Below, piece by piece: positions 12,001 through 18,183 of a stretch of DNA of 64,000 nucleotides. Location: the NCBI GenBank assembly GCA_037482215.1, contig CP148074.1:372001-436000 (forward strand), in the 5' to 3' direction. The notes beneath the pieces are model-generated. The model was given only the letters and a program-made list of their open reading frames with translations. It made no database searches and was not told the DNA's origin. The translations under genes were made by a program, and so were the position numbers. Each line of letters begins with the position of its first letter. The first letter of the stretch is position 1. Source of the DNA: Pseudomonas mendocina. GTDB lineage: Bacteria; Pseudomonadota; Gammaproteobacteria; Pseudomonadales; Pseudomonadaceae.

Positions 12001-13150
12001 TGGTGGCGACATCAACGTGGGCACGGGCATTCAGTCCAGCGGCCTGTTTGGTGGTGCAGCTACCCTCGGTAATGTGCTGCTGAATGCCTCCGGCGATATC
12101 AGTGCACCGGTTATCAGTGCCGCCAACGGCCGTATTTCCGCCAACGGCCTTAATCTGAGCCTCGGTGATCTGAGCGCCAGCGCAGACGTTGATCTTCTGG
12201 CCCGTGGTGCCATCCGCGTCAATAACAGCCGCAGCGGCGGGGCGCAAAACTGGTACGCGGACGACGAGATCTTCTTCGAGCGTTTACTTGCAACCGGTCA
12301 AGTAATGCTCGACAGCCTGCTGGATACCCGAGGTACTGAGCTGGCCTCTGATCAGGCAGTTACCGTCCGGGCCGGCTGGCGTGACGGCGTGGCCAGCGAT
12401 GCCAGTATCCTCATTGATGAGATCCGTGCTCCGAGCATTAGCTTGTGGTCTGGTCGTCTGATTCGTGTGGGTAATGCCGGTATCGGTCAGAGCCTTGACC
12501 TACATGCACAAGATATCGAACTGTACGGCCAGCATACTGGTGCCGGTCAGTTGAACCTGAACATCACCGGTAGCGCCAACAGCATTGCTGATCGTCTGGT
12601 CCTCGGTCTGCAGGCCAACCAAGTGCTGATTCCTTATTTGCACGCGACTGATATCCAGTTGCAGACCGGTGGCGATCAGCTGGAAATCCTGGATGCTCAG
12701 GGCGTGCAGCGCATGCGTCTGCAAACGTCGCAGGCGGTGGTGCTGATGAATAACGCCGGGCCGGCTTATCTGAACGGTGCAGATGTTCAACTGTATGAAC
12801 CGGACGGTGCCTTCAGCTTCTCCCAGAACCAGCTGACCAGCACCACCAATGCCTATGTACTGCACCGTGCGTTCACCCATCAGGTGCTGCTGCCTAACTT
12901 TATGGAGGATCATGAGGGTAATAGCGGTCTGCTCTATCAGGGTATGACTGCTGCCCGTTATAGCGAGCAGTTTGTTTCGCGCGAGTACCTGATGGCTCGC
13001 TTGGCCTCGTTACTCAGTGCTGCAGCGCTGCGTGTACCAGGTGGTGGCTGGGTTGCTAACTGGCAGCAGCAGCCAGCCAGTATGCGTATCAACCTGAACA
13101 TGCCTGAAAAGCCTTCGACCAGTGAAGAGGTAAGCAAGTGGGAAATTTGA
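2..13150 (+). CDS. Giant TpsA-type filamentous adhesin (LktA-like), 5' end missing
   Basis: Surface/secreted exoprotein of a two-partner secretion system, expected to form a long beta-helix outside the cell. The frame is open to the left edge, so 4382 residues are seen and the N-terminal signal and TPS domain lie outside the window. The first 5.8 kb encode degenerate repeats of about 51-55 residues built round AxAGGGxGxAAVGGSIAxN, followed by short polar turns; this resembles the tandem repeats named after Fusobacterium leukotoxin LktA. The later part has GNLxLxAxGDI-type beta-helix rungs, two helical, charged islands (about nt 6755-6905 and 9110-9545) and a Trp/Tyr-rich stretch with the only two cysteines I noticed (nt 8381-8404). 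There is no C-terminal beta-barrel, in keeping with export by the TpsB encoded immediately downstream. Role in adhesion is inferred from the family. Confidence 0.88.
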   Translation, partial: SDKGNSSLIGGEVNVKAQSVAGMSALDGVFKQAGLTALSHTGLDLDGSETAGQINGKMDTEKSLFDEDGAPKTQGTDDHLLFSGPLAGEAVLAIAGNVAASSGKNSVGGAVSIVYTGSDYTASVANSTVDLTGDLNVSAANSTTVLSAAIGAAGSKENAVSGSSTAVIGRGRINANVDMTGKTLTANNLTVTATKGGGAYSLAGNIAVGMNNAAVGGAISINDMEQTAAATVQNGTYSLLGDATIAAAMQSKIMAAALSGQGSADGSAIGGALSYTRIDDTTRALLTGATLTGRDLFISASQPDLGASIKSVAFNISAAGGQAGVGGAVAVNLLLAERSARLTNSDVSLTGSASLKSSLDGEIWGVAVDAAGGKDVGAGGSIVVNVIDGEDEVLVDNSRLVSSGPTTTLSLDAASGNGLKIASLAGSVKGGGQAAVGGAISVNRIGANRTALIRNAREISGFSNTTLNSGAKQAIYAIAIAGGGSGKVAVMGSSTSNVLQGTERSAIENSTVNVGALSLSSALGDRTIWSLAGAFAGGGKVAVGAANTNNIILSKRLAEVIGGDLTIGGALTLASGGSANIRSAAVAGGGGGTAAVGGSIAINVVDGEERAEIKGAVVKAGSVSVDVTRGKTDIKTLAGTGQGAGTAGVGASIAVSTINQKRTARIVDSTLTLGAGNATVKAHTNGNILTLAVAGVGGGSAGVAVANTSNNIAAKTTAEVVNSGGTAGKLEILASDTSAIQAGSAGFAGAGTAAVGVGTAINRVDSEIKARLTGNLASGWALTNLRLDANSAANIIAGFAAGGGAGAAGVATVAATNIIQTLTEAYIAGGAKVVAQNNIAVSARNVDSILGSAAVGSGAGTAAVSALVTVNVVETNTKAYISGAGTQVSALGKSTTDTMLVDSGELNNAPSDSHEWFKAEQFNPYPNLSIKQHHITGLAVQASSIQQVGQIVLSASVAVTPLASAAVSGVINTTVLGGSTLGYIDAAQINQVSGAGAAQNVRVGANSHSYTAGYLGAVAAGPTAASVAGAVDNVIISRQTQARLNDVTLASKGKTEVLAGSNQYASTIIASIAGGIVAPGVSSSVVILKGDTDARISGTSQLDVGSLKVSANAKQSLAPNAVSIGGGGVAVGGAVVTLYNQSITRAWIGKMLSDAAGTRINIFSGNTEISATNSTDISLKVASAGGGGVAVAGSIGVTVVETTTEAGASQVNFGSEARKLGNLTITAKDTLKVRNNVGSAAVGSSSYGASANVLVANSGTRALFDRSALHGSQFNLKALREGDVVLNTVTGSVGMSSGLGGSLGLLLLGSGAASVSAGGQSYNALDELNKGGNGSLSQSDKLAGAGKTGDLTYDDYQWNETTQQYELVSKTDKSTQDRVNGDSNKASLGDRLSASSTRKHETLAKVSGSTIDTSGASTIVAEDKLYSRNLTGAAVGGGSAVGGAFGLTLSNARVNAELSGGSLKAASLDISAKSGNLNSSPAVEVHSLSGTAGFSAALGASVGAAVLNNQINVALNGAVTTTGLLKALAEDKQSIKVQALGAAAGLGAGAGLVLGVAAHDSVVKTSVGAGTQLKSGGNLQLDATSQGPVELIGRGAAGGLGAGVNASILLARDKSTAIIDVGQNAVLNAANALSLTATASPKVKASSLGIALGGYLSAGATVADALAKATAKVSLGSAAVLTAKSADIFAHVGRQDGASSALVDALGVSGGIGISANAVVARAVNESSSLVESTNTTRFVGTGGDWALRAASEVHQRAKTTGYAGGLLTVGAHVAEALSTTTTQALINGVFDGNIKLLNVSATSTVDNEARSQSGQGGLVSGAASIANTRDDGTTRAQLFAVGAGSDTIARFAGVDLSALHTSNFNAFVDSINASLIGASGAHAKNKVTLTTESLLLANSKILTEAYEQSATSKVVKAASTDYNVKSGSGGVLNAAAALSESTISMNTLSRVGSGAIVDLSGDFREPQHLKVSAFNDVFARDRVKLDSGGAIAIAKADSKVDVTRASAVVDIETNAQLESIGDIIISASGKYDIDTHSAGKTWGLAGAAMGQTLARVVANYDVNVKAGSTLLGYGDVKLYAGQDLAGGSNQARLVAITDLWNNTAFPVTNDPGADARYQRNAQITVAAGANVNSVGDVYVHADKGYGNLTGKGVAKDLYTEALNAVGLAVERTGGSSVNVHTAVATLNGNINSGYLNNRFVTINGLTYWVNGQEKTLQELAQLNLSKTDKLVVRPSVTTSDDKITYRLTEGTYSQFITARIEQINKNLTNYGISPIEKTAMEAERNLLQVTLNRLYQEMGGNGTGSIAKDHKIYIFQLDQLLAKPGNVRVVADSLVGSGKLRAPGDASIKVVNNSSAFLDIRGLEIPYHEGGQLLFNNTAMTSLAQINAANRQTGAAFNLQLSASSAEPVISVINTYNPATGVVGADGMRAPAPDIYINGRLFNQRGLVSVTAAYGSIYSNADIRGKTVEISSGRDFVLNSDSPFYHVGGDPAGSTGTTLSQPTKSTVAANNVVISAQHLNINGTIQSGAASWKTTIGTDLAARIDQGRKTYKATGKRYLQLVSSDVRNGILGYSYDYLTESLVMDSVEVAGGYMELSGHIMSTGNGQLKVLDGFSQVEIVNNSGYKLNLNTLDLGMKTHGTLRLNDVRTVSGKQVVWSTVYTRDFDAGRNSYVVNMRQGYSQDIDTAAKTYVTTGRDTTFNPVAGRGYVWLTGQKQTTTTVETWYKDKVWGLFPSGDGTLWSRDVYTDPVKVPIDGADYMSSGYWGTPGQIAETSTTYNDGTPNVETSTWTTCEAWFLWCHEKRSWLEETTVQGERIINRHEVRADRPINISFIGSDTGLVNVTSNTEVTLLGSILNPTGTVNITSGGSLLQNADHLVISAKDLNLKAATGIGSDGKAVSVQVGNNLSASTTVGDLNLSAIGNVNLAKLESGRGNISLSALGNITAANGTTVKGYSINLQSAYGSIGASNKLLNIDSGYASGAMSGVAALTAGASGGIFLNETSGDLAVNRVIAGGDIHLKVAAGDLIDANSTLTYDTRTLEQLQALWSDMALTGTAAEAALAEQKQILIDAGQRSYERYWQMRTGANGLVQVFDESQALLSASQIAQLKEMGWTDAQVDQEQLRRAAEYNALHDRFGMGTGYDASFKYQLSATESAMLESTASWTPEQLQFSISSALLNRGTNTQVKVEELNIEGNNVTLEANRIGRVLDADVLVDLSVGIENLTTAQLAALAAAEHDDVYFDDPNDKTKLRIVQRDDINLAARGNLSVTAVGDVFLGGERDLNLYNVKGDTIHIKTNGSIESANGQNIVLKGNDVLLEASSGAIGGKGSLNIEVKGDLTARAQTLNLTAHGDLNIQRLIGLNGLNLKVVGGNLYSSSQMGENLLGGNINLTVSGNVGTFTDRVQLGTSGLGQQIVLDIDGNAYLGGLQGAASAAGTLNFGAVSVDGLLDIAQTRDLLQYANWSLGSLALALSNQWTMASGTNLTTANGIFARVADTATLGNVFANNTSGNIDIQARLLSANAAGQSWKAGNLLTLLSHGDIGSQTWKVGVAGREVDITSSQGALYLMLLNGTLGGSLTSALGQFLTSAGNVALDSVTSRTDKVELDGSGNVSIDTLSAQLDLDLSGANLALGTANTAQGDVLVDVSGAFSADELHSATKRVQVKAGGAQLGNVSAATTLNIHTTANALRIGTGISGGNMELTTAAGSLANIHFGPLANPSTPNVLVPTHLSSGANLLIRADGDVLGGNAEANGLLEIFGRNVTFGRVQSWLGDVFLQATGNAQQGHGNITGLKVDADGSVSIIGDGTLTIDNVEFGGTYTLRAGNDLNVGLGGDLNITGIAEAGRDLTFNVGGMVDLQGIQAGRNVVVNSGAGVNLTEGVQAGGAVSINARNGNITIGTGINSTGSFRGNSVNSDVQLTATGDIRVPTITTANGQISANGQNLSLDDLSASANVGLQAAGLIRVGTSRSGGDQSWQAAQDINLTQLQAGGTVSLTARGGDINVGTGIQSSGLFGGAATLGNVLLNASGDISAPVISAANGRISANGLNLSLGDLSASADVDLLARGAIRVNNSRSGGAQNWYADDEIFFERLLATGQVMLDSLLDTRGTELASDQAVTVRAGWRDGVASDASILIDEIRAPSISLWSGRLIRVGNAGIGQSLDLHAQDIELYGQHTGAGQLNLNITGSANSIADRLVLGLQANQVLIPYLHATDIQLQTGGDQLEILDAQGVQRMRLQTSQAVVLMNNAGPAYLNGADVQLYEPDGAFSFSQNQLTSTTNAYVLHRAFTHQVLLPNFMEDHEGNSGLLYQGMTAARYSEQFVSREYLMARLASLLSAAALRVPGGGWVANWQQQPASMRINLNMPEKPSTSEEVSKWEI
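11660..12295 (+). repeat. Two tandem 318-bp repeats inside the adhesin gene
   Basis: Two consecutive 106-residue units begin at GGT codons 11660 and 11978. Both read GxVSxxARxGxIxxGTGI, then ISANGxNLSLxDLSASA, then a SRSGG segment. They differ at many positions, so this is an old duplication within the C-terminal third of the adhesin. Confidence 0.75.
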
Positions 13151-13152
13151 TC

Positions 13153-14787
13153 ATGGGTCGTCTGGCAGGGGTAAGTGTACTTGCGCTGTTGGTAGCAGCC
13201 GAAGTGCAGGCTGCTACACCAATCCCAGCGGGTATTCCGGGGCAAATTGATCCGAATCTGCAACGTAACCAGCAGGAGCTTATCCAGCGTCAGCAAGAGA
13301 TTGAGGAGCGTGCCCGGCGCATTGAAGTGCCGGCCCTACAAGGTGAAGCTTCGCCTTCGCAGGAACTACCTTCAGCGGACGAGCGCTTTGAGCTCAAGGG
13401 CATCCACTTCAACCCGTCGGTGTTCATCGAAAAGTCGCGGTTAGAGGCGATGGCTGCTGACTATGTGGGGCGTGAGATCAGCTTCAAAGACATCAATGAG
13501 CTGCTGAGCAAGATCAATGCGATCTATGAACAGGCTGGGCAACTGACGGCTCGCGCTGTGGTACCGCCGCAGAACGTCAGCAATGGTGTGCTCAGTATTG
13601 TACTGATCGAAGCCAAGGTGGACGGCGTGAGCTGGCAGGATGCGCCCCAGCATGTGGACGAGTCATTCTACCGCGATCGTCTTGGCATCACGCCAGGTGA
13701 AACCCTGGACAGCGCCGCGCTGGTGGCAGCCATCTCACGCTTCAACAGCACAACCCCAGGACCGCAGGTTAGCGCCGGCCTGGCACCTGGAGAGGCATTT
13801 GGTAGCACTCGAGTCGATCTTCAGGCATTCGAGCCTGATCCGCTACAGTGGTCGCTGTTCTTCAACAACTACGGCAGTGAAAGCACTGGCCGCGAGCAGT
13901 ATGGCGGTAGCCTGACCTGGTTTTCACCTACTGGGGTGGCAGATGCGCTCAATGCCATAGTAGTTGCTACCTCTGGTTCGGAATACGGAAGCCTGCGCTA
14001 CAGTCGTCCGGTTAACCGTTACAACGGTGTGGCCTATGTAGAGGCCGGCACTAACACCATGTCGGTTGAGAAGGGACCTTTCTCAACCATGGATATCGAA
14101 GGTGACTCCACTACCTACGGTATCGGTTATGACCAGCCGTGGTGGGTGGATAATCACTGGACGCTGCTGGGCGGTATTGGCTACAGCCATCAGACCTCTG
14201 AGTCGACTATCGCTGGCGTGCCGCTGAGTGAAGTAGATGTGGATGAAGTGGTGCTCAAGGGCCAGTTTGAGTACCGCGATGGGCCTTGGTACGGCCGCTA
14301 TGAGCAGCGTCTGCGCCAAGCATCAGTGGACAATGCCATCAATGGCGAAGGCGATAGTTATCAGTTGCTCAACGGCATGGGTTACCTGAGCCGCGAGGTT
14401 AAAGAGGATTATCAGTTGGTGGGACGACTGTCTTGGCAATTTGCCACAGATAGTGAGAGTCTGCCGTCTGCGCTTTTGTACCAGTTCGGTGGTATCAGCA
14501 GCGTTCGTGGCTATGAGTCTGGGGTGATTGCCTCGCCTCAGGGCGTGACGATTAACGCTGAAGGCTACTGGCGATACAACGAAATGCTGCAGCCCTTCGT
14601 ATTCTTTGACTACGGTCGCGCGATGGAGCTGGGCACGTCCGATGTTGACCTGATGAGTGTCGGCATAGGACTTAATTTCAACTGGGGGCGCCGCGTCAGT
14701 CTGAGCGTGGTTGCGGCGAACACCTTGGAAGATGTGACACCTGATCAAGACAGTGGGCAGTTGCTGGCGCAATTGATCATTCGATAA
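13153..14787 (+). CDS. TpsB outer-membrane transporter (ShlB/FhaC family)
   Basis: Outer-membrane pore of the Omp85/TpsB family that exports the upstream adhesin. From ATG 13153 the protein has 544 residues: a signal peptide ending VQA, a Gln/Glu-rich helical linker, two POTRA-like modules (the first beginning FELKGIHFNPS), and a beta-barrel with the diagnostic SSVRGYESG motif of the inward L6 loop and a later FVFFDYG strand. A GTG at 13138 is in frame, has GAGG 7 nt upstream and would overlap the adhesin stop by 13 bp. I prefer the ATG because it starts a cleaner signal peptide. Either start makes translational coupling with the adhesin likely. The order tpsA-tpsB is the reverse of the fhaC-first arrangement but is common in other systems. 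Confidence 0.9.
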   Translation: MGRLAGVSVLALLVAAEVQAATPIPAGIPGQIDPNLQRNQQELIQRQQEIEERARRIEVPALQGEASPSQELPSADERFELKGIHFNPSVFIEKSRLEAMAADYVGREISFKDINELLSKINAIYEQAGQLTARAVVPPQNVSNGVLSIVLIEAKVDGVSWQDAPQHVDESFYRDRLGITPGETLDSAALVAAISRFNSTTPGPQVSAGLAPGEAFGSTRVDLQAFEPDPLQWSLFFNNYGSESTGREQYGGSLTWFSPTGVADALNAIVVATSGSEYGSLRYSRPVNRYNGVAYVEAGTNTMSVEKGPFSTMDIEGDSTTYGIGYDQPWWVDNHWTLLGGIGYSHQTSESTIAGVPLSEVDVDEVVLKGQFEYRDGPWYGRYEQRLRQASVDNAINGEGDSYQLLNGMGYLSREVKEDYQLVGRLSWQFATDSESLPSALLYQFGGISSVRGYESGVIASPQGVTINAEGYWRYNEMLQPFVFFDYGRAMELGTSDVDLMSVGIGLNFNWGRRVSLSVVAANTLEDVTPDQDSGQLLAQLIIR

Positions 14788-14811
14788 CAATGAATTAGGA
14801 AGAAAGACGTA

Positions 14812-15561
14812 ATGACCACCATGTTGCTGTACAAAGAAATCAAGGCTCTGAACCGTGACGAGCACAAAAGCCTGAAAATTAAGCCGGCCGCTGACTGCTC
14901 ATTTGCTGCGGGCACCCACCTTGTTCCTTTGGCTGGTCTGGAGTTCTTCCAGGCGGCGCGCCATTACCCGATCGTCTTTATCGGTGAAGGCGAGCAACTA
15001 ATGCCAATTGCCCTGCTGGGCATGGTTGAAGGCCAGAACAGCTATTTGGACGAAGCCGGGCAGTGGCAAGCCAACACCTACGTGCCGGCGTTTGTCCGTC
15101 GTTACCCGTTCGTGCTGGCTCAGGATGACTCCGACAACTTCACCGTGTGCTTCGATGAAGCCTACGCCGGCTGGAACCATGAAGAAGGCCGCGAGCTATT
15201 CAGCAGTGAAGGTGAAAACACCGAATACCTCAATGAGATGATTCAGTTCCTGCAGAATTTCACCCATGAAATGGAGCGTACTCGCGAGTTGGTCAAAGCG
15301 TTGAACGACCTAGAGCTGCTCGTTCCGCGCACCTTGCAACTGACTCACACGAGCGGCGAAAGCTTCCTACTGCGCGACTTTCATGCTGTGGATGAGGCTC
15401 GTTTTGCAGAGCTTAGCGACGAACAGATTCTTGATCTGCACAAGCGCGGCTTCCTTGGCTGGATCTATGCTCATCTCATGTCGTTGGGCAATGCCAACCA
15501 ATTGTTTGATCACTTCCTCAAGAACAAGCCGCAGGCTGAGGCTCCGTCCCAGCTTCATTGA
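14812..15561 (+). CDS. SapC family protein
   Basis: The 249-residue protein has no signal peptide or membrane segment, so it is probably cytoplasmic. It matches my recollection of the SapC family (named from a Campylobacter S-layer locus) by its N-terminal pattern: a basic start, then FAAGTHLVPLAGLEF, a central VPAFVRRYPF and a C-terminal LHKRGFLGWIYAHLMSLGN. The function of the family is unknown. It starts 24 bp after tpsB behind an AGGAAGAAAG ribosome site and is followed by a strong terminator, so it is very likely the last gene of the tpsA-tpsB operon. An accessory role in adhesin production or export is inference from position only. Confidence 0.8.
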   Translation: MTTMLLYKEIKALNRDEHKSLKIKPAADCSFAAGTHLVPLAGLEFFQAARHYPIVFIGEGEQLMPIALLGMVEGQNSYLDEAGQWQANTYVPAFVRRYPFVLAQDDSDNFTVCFDEAYAGWNHEEGRELFSSEGENTEYLNEMIQFLQNFTHEMERTRELVKALNDLELLVPRTLQLTHTSGESFLLRDFHAVDEARFAELSDEQILDLHKRGFLGWIYAHLMSLGNANQLFDHFLKNKPQAEAPSQLH

Positions 15562-15612
15562 TCTTATTGGAAGTTTTCATCAATAGGTGAATGCGAGTTC
15601 ACGTAATGCAAA

Positions 15613-15656
15613 GAAGGCAGGCTCTGAGACACTTCAGGCCTGCCTTCTGCATTTTT
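15613..15656 (+). terminator. Rho-independent terminator of the TPS operon
   Basis: A perfect 10-bp stem (15613-15622 with 15638-15647) with a 15-nt loop is followed by a short T run at 15652-15656, about 50 bp after the sapC-like stop codon. Confidence 0.75.
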
Positions 15657-15814
15657 AGTAAGGGGGGAGGAAGAACTACGCCTCAACGAGTTCGCCCTGG
15701 AGTCGTCTCGTTTGACTCCTGGCTTGTTGAGGGGGCCGATACTGACAAAGCAAATTTTACTCTGGCGTTCGGTTGTTAAATAGCGGAGTGCTTAAGCCTA
15801 AGAGTTTTTCTGCG

Positions 15815-15848
15815 CAAACAAAAAAGGCTCACCTTTCGGTGAGCCTTT
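15815..15848 (-). terminator. Terminator of tRNA-Thr
   Basis: On the minus strand a perfect 11-bp stem (15838-15848 with 15823-15833) with loop GAAA runs into a T-rich tract. It lies 8 bp past the tRNA CCA end. Confidence 0.85.
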
Positions 15849-15855
15849 AAATTTG

Positions 15856-15931
<76 letters not shown>

Positions 15932-15945
15932 ATCTGTGGGTCGGC

Positions 15946-15973
15946 ATTATATCTATTTGGTTGGCCGAGTAAA
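15946..15973 (-). promoter_or_regulatory. Promoter of tRNA-Thr
   Basis: A perfect TATAAT (complement of 15946-15951) lies 14 bp before the mature 5' end, with TTTACT 16 bp further upstream. The GC-rich stretch after the -10 is typical of stringently controlled stable-RNA promoters. Confidence 0.65.
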
Positions 15974-16210
15974 GACGTTTAAGAGGTGATTTTGAAGAAA
16001 TTTTTAAATTGATTCAGATGCTTATACACATGAGGCGATGAAGGGTGGTTGGAGTGGGGAGTTTTGTGATGAATTTAACGGAGATCAGCTAAGTGTCTGA
16101 AGGGCATGGAAATATCGAATGCTTACATTCTGTTGTGGTTGTGGCATAAGAGCTTTTCATGCCCTTAACCGTGGCATTGTTAAGATTCTGTCAACAGAGT
16201 TATCCACAGA
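15974..16210. other. Intergenic region without recognisable gene
   Basis: I see no convincing coding frame or RNA gene between the tRNA-Thr promoter and the stop of the methyltransferase. A single DnaA-box-like TTATCCACA lies at 16200-16208. Confidence 0.5.
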
Positions 16211-17473
16211 TTAATGGGCGTGGTTGTTATGGCGTTCGGCTATCATTAGTAGGTTTCTCGGGCTCTCCGTGTAACTGCAAAACGTACCTAGTTTTACCCC
16301 ATAGCCTTGCTCACTCAGGTATAGCGCTCTATCTAGCAAAAGCCAGAGTTCTAGGGGCCTGCGGAACAAATTGCGCACCAGCTCAAGGTTGCGAACTTCG
16401 GCCAGGCGCTGCCAGCCTAGTCGCTCAAGTTCGGGCCAGTTCTGCTGACTGAGGGGCGGCAGATTTTTCAATTGCGCAAGGGATTTGCAGAAGTCCTCAA
16501 AAGACTTATCCAAGTACGACAGTGGCAGTGAGGGTGTGGATAAATACTCGTTTTTTCCGCGTATCTTCCTCTGCAAAAGGTCGAATCCCAAGCGCCAAGC
16601 CATGGACTGATCCCGCTGGCGTCTGACCCGTGCACCGGCGGTGACGGTTTCGCTTAGCGGCAGGCCTAGGTCGTCGATATCCAGAACCAAAGCGGATTGC
16701 TGAGCCGGCTGTGAAAGCGCTTGGTAGAGCGGTGTGCTGATGCGGTTGTAGCAGCAGGGTGCTACGGCCAGTTGCTGGCAGCGGGACTCACTGGCCAGCT
16801 GTAGCAGGCGGGTATGCAGTTCGCCGCATGCGTGCAGGGCAACTGGTGTGTGTTCTGCGCTGAGCCGTGAGGCGGCGTTGGAAGCGAGTACATCTTGTTG
16901 AATGTGCTGGGCATGAATGGCCAGTTTGTCGCTGAGCTGCTGGCCGCTGGCGACGAGTTGCGCGTCATGCTCAAGGCAGGTCAGGCGTGCTCCTTCGCGG
17001 GCGAGCAAGCGGCCGAGATGGCCTTTGCCAGAACACCAGTCGAGCCAGTGTGTCGGTGCGTGTGCAAAGCTGAGGCTGCGGCTGAAGGCGTCGATCTGTT
17101 GCCACTTGCGCCCTGGTACGCCGTTGCTCAGGCGAGCGGGGTAGGCCATCGCAGCAGTATGGGGATGCGCACCAATCTGGCTGAGTCGGGCCGCGTGAGC
17201 TGCCAGTTGCGTAAATGGATCGGGCGCGCCGCGTAGCAGGTGCGGTTGATTGTGGGCTGCTTCGGCGTGCTCCAGCGACTGCTGGCGAAGCCAGTGGCCT
17301 AACTCTGGGTGCCGACTTTCCCATGGGAGATTTGGATGGTGGACGAACGGCCTTGGGCGCCACAGTGCCTGATGCTCTGTGAGGAACTGATCAAGCGCAC
17401 TGAAGCGCTGCTGTATAGCAGCGCCACTGAGTACCGAATGAGTGTCGTGATCAGGCATTGCGTGACTGTGCAT
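16211..17473 (-). CDS. Class I SAM-dependent methyltransferase (METTL25/RRNAD1-like)
   Basis: The 420-residue soluble protein has a central methyltransferase fold: DWCSGKGHLGRLLA is the SAM-binding motif I, then a downstream acidic strand CLEHD and the later VALHACGELH and APCCYN segments. This pattern is that of the Methyltransf_32 group, whose bacterial members have no assigned substrate that I can name. The flanking N-terminal and C-terminal regions are helical and Leu/Arg-rich. It begins 20 bp after the ABC permease gene and is probably transcribed with it, although no functional link is obvious. Start: the codon at 17473 follows the last upstream gene closely; an internal Met at residue 6 is an alternative. 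Confidence 0.75.
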   Translation of the reverse strand: MHSHAMPDHDTHSVLSGAAIQQRFSALDQFLTEHQALWRPRPFVHHPNLPWESRHPELGHWLRQQSLEHAEAAHNQPHLLRGAPDPFTQLAAHAARLSQIGAHPHTAAMAYPARLSNGVPGRKWQQIDAFSRSLSFAHAPTHWLDWCSGKGHLGRLLAREGARLTCLEHDAQLVASGQQLSDKLAIHAQHIQQDVLASNAASRLSAEHTPVALHACGELHTRLLQLASESRCQQLAVAPCCYNRISTPLYQALSQPAQQSALVLDIDDLGLPLSETVTAGARVRRQRDQSMAWRLGFDLLQRKIRGKNEYLSTPSLPLSYLDKSFEDFCKSLAQLKNLPPLSQQNWPELERLGWQRLAEVRNLELVRNLFRRPLELWLLLDRALYLSEQGYGVKLGTFCSYTESPRNLLMIAERHNNHAH

Positions 17474-17493
17474 GAGGGTGACCCCTCATGCAA

Positions 17494-18183
17494 TCAGCGG
17501 CCCTGGCAGGCGTCAACGCGCAGCCAGCGTTCCAGCAGCTTAAAGGCCTGCACCAGAACGAAGGCGATCACCAGATAGAACATGCCGGCGGCGAAGAAAA
17601 TCTCAACCGGCAGGTAGGTGCGGGCGATGATGGTGCGCGCCATGCCAGTCAGCTCCAGCAAGGTGACGGTGCTGGCCAGTGCGCTGGCCTTGAGCATCAA
17701 AATCACTTCGTTGCTGTATGCAGGCAGGCCGATGCGAGCAGCACGCGGCAGGATGATGTAGAACATCGCCTGAGCGTGGGACATGCCCAATGCCCGTGCT
17801 GCTTCGATCTCGCCCTGAGGCACAGCCTGAATCGCACCGCGCAGAATCTCGGCGATGTAGGCGGCTGTGTGCAGCGTCATGGTGATGACGGCGCACCAGT
17901 ACGGATCACGCAGATATGGCCACAGCGCGCTTTTACGCACTACGTCGAACTGCGCCATGCCGTAGTACACGAGGAACAGCTGAACCAGCAGCGGCGTACC
18001 GCGGAAGAAGAAGATGTAGCTGTACGGCACTGCGCGCACATACCAATGACGGGACGAGCGAGCCAGGCCCAGCGGTATGGCCAGAATAAGGCCCGCGATA
18101 ACGGCAATGCCGACCAGTTCCAGGGTTAGCAGGGCACCTTCAGACAGGCGTGGCAACCACTTGATGATGACTTCCCAGTTCAT
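17494..18183 (-). CDS. Polar amino-acid ABC transporter permease, HisM/ArtM type
   Basis: Inner-membrane subunit of a basic amino-acid importer. The 229 residues form about five membrane helices and carry the HisMQ-family signature FFRGTPLLVQLFLVYYG near residue 60 and the EAA loop EAARALGMSHAQAMFYIILP before the last helices. The start codon overlaps the stop of the hisQ-like gene by 4 bp (ATGA type), so the two permeases are translationally coupled, as expected for a heterodimeric pore. The substrate is probably histidine, arginine, lysine or ornithine, judged from the sister genes. Confidence 0.9.
   Translation of the reverse strand: MNWEVIIKWLPRLSEGALLTLELVGIAVIAGLILAIPLGLARSSRHWYVRAVPYSYIFFFRGTPLLVQLFLVYYGMAQFDVVRKSALWPYLRDPYWCAVITMTLHTAAYIAEILRGAIQAVPQGEIEAARALGMSHAQAMFYIILPRAARIGLPAYSNEVILMLKASALASTVTLLELTGMARTIIARTYLPVEIFFAAGMFYLVIAFVLVQAFKLLERWLRVDACQGR

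Noticed and set aside
15591..15779. Short plus-strand frame after the SapC gene
   Set aside because: It runs through the TPS operon terminator hairpin and has no ribosome site or protein-like composition.
16200..16208. DnaA box TTATCCACA; a second one at 28293-28301
   Set aside because: These are isolated single boxes, the second inside a coding region, with no cluster, AT-rich unwinding element or dnaA/dnaN nearby. They are not evidence of an origin.
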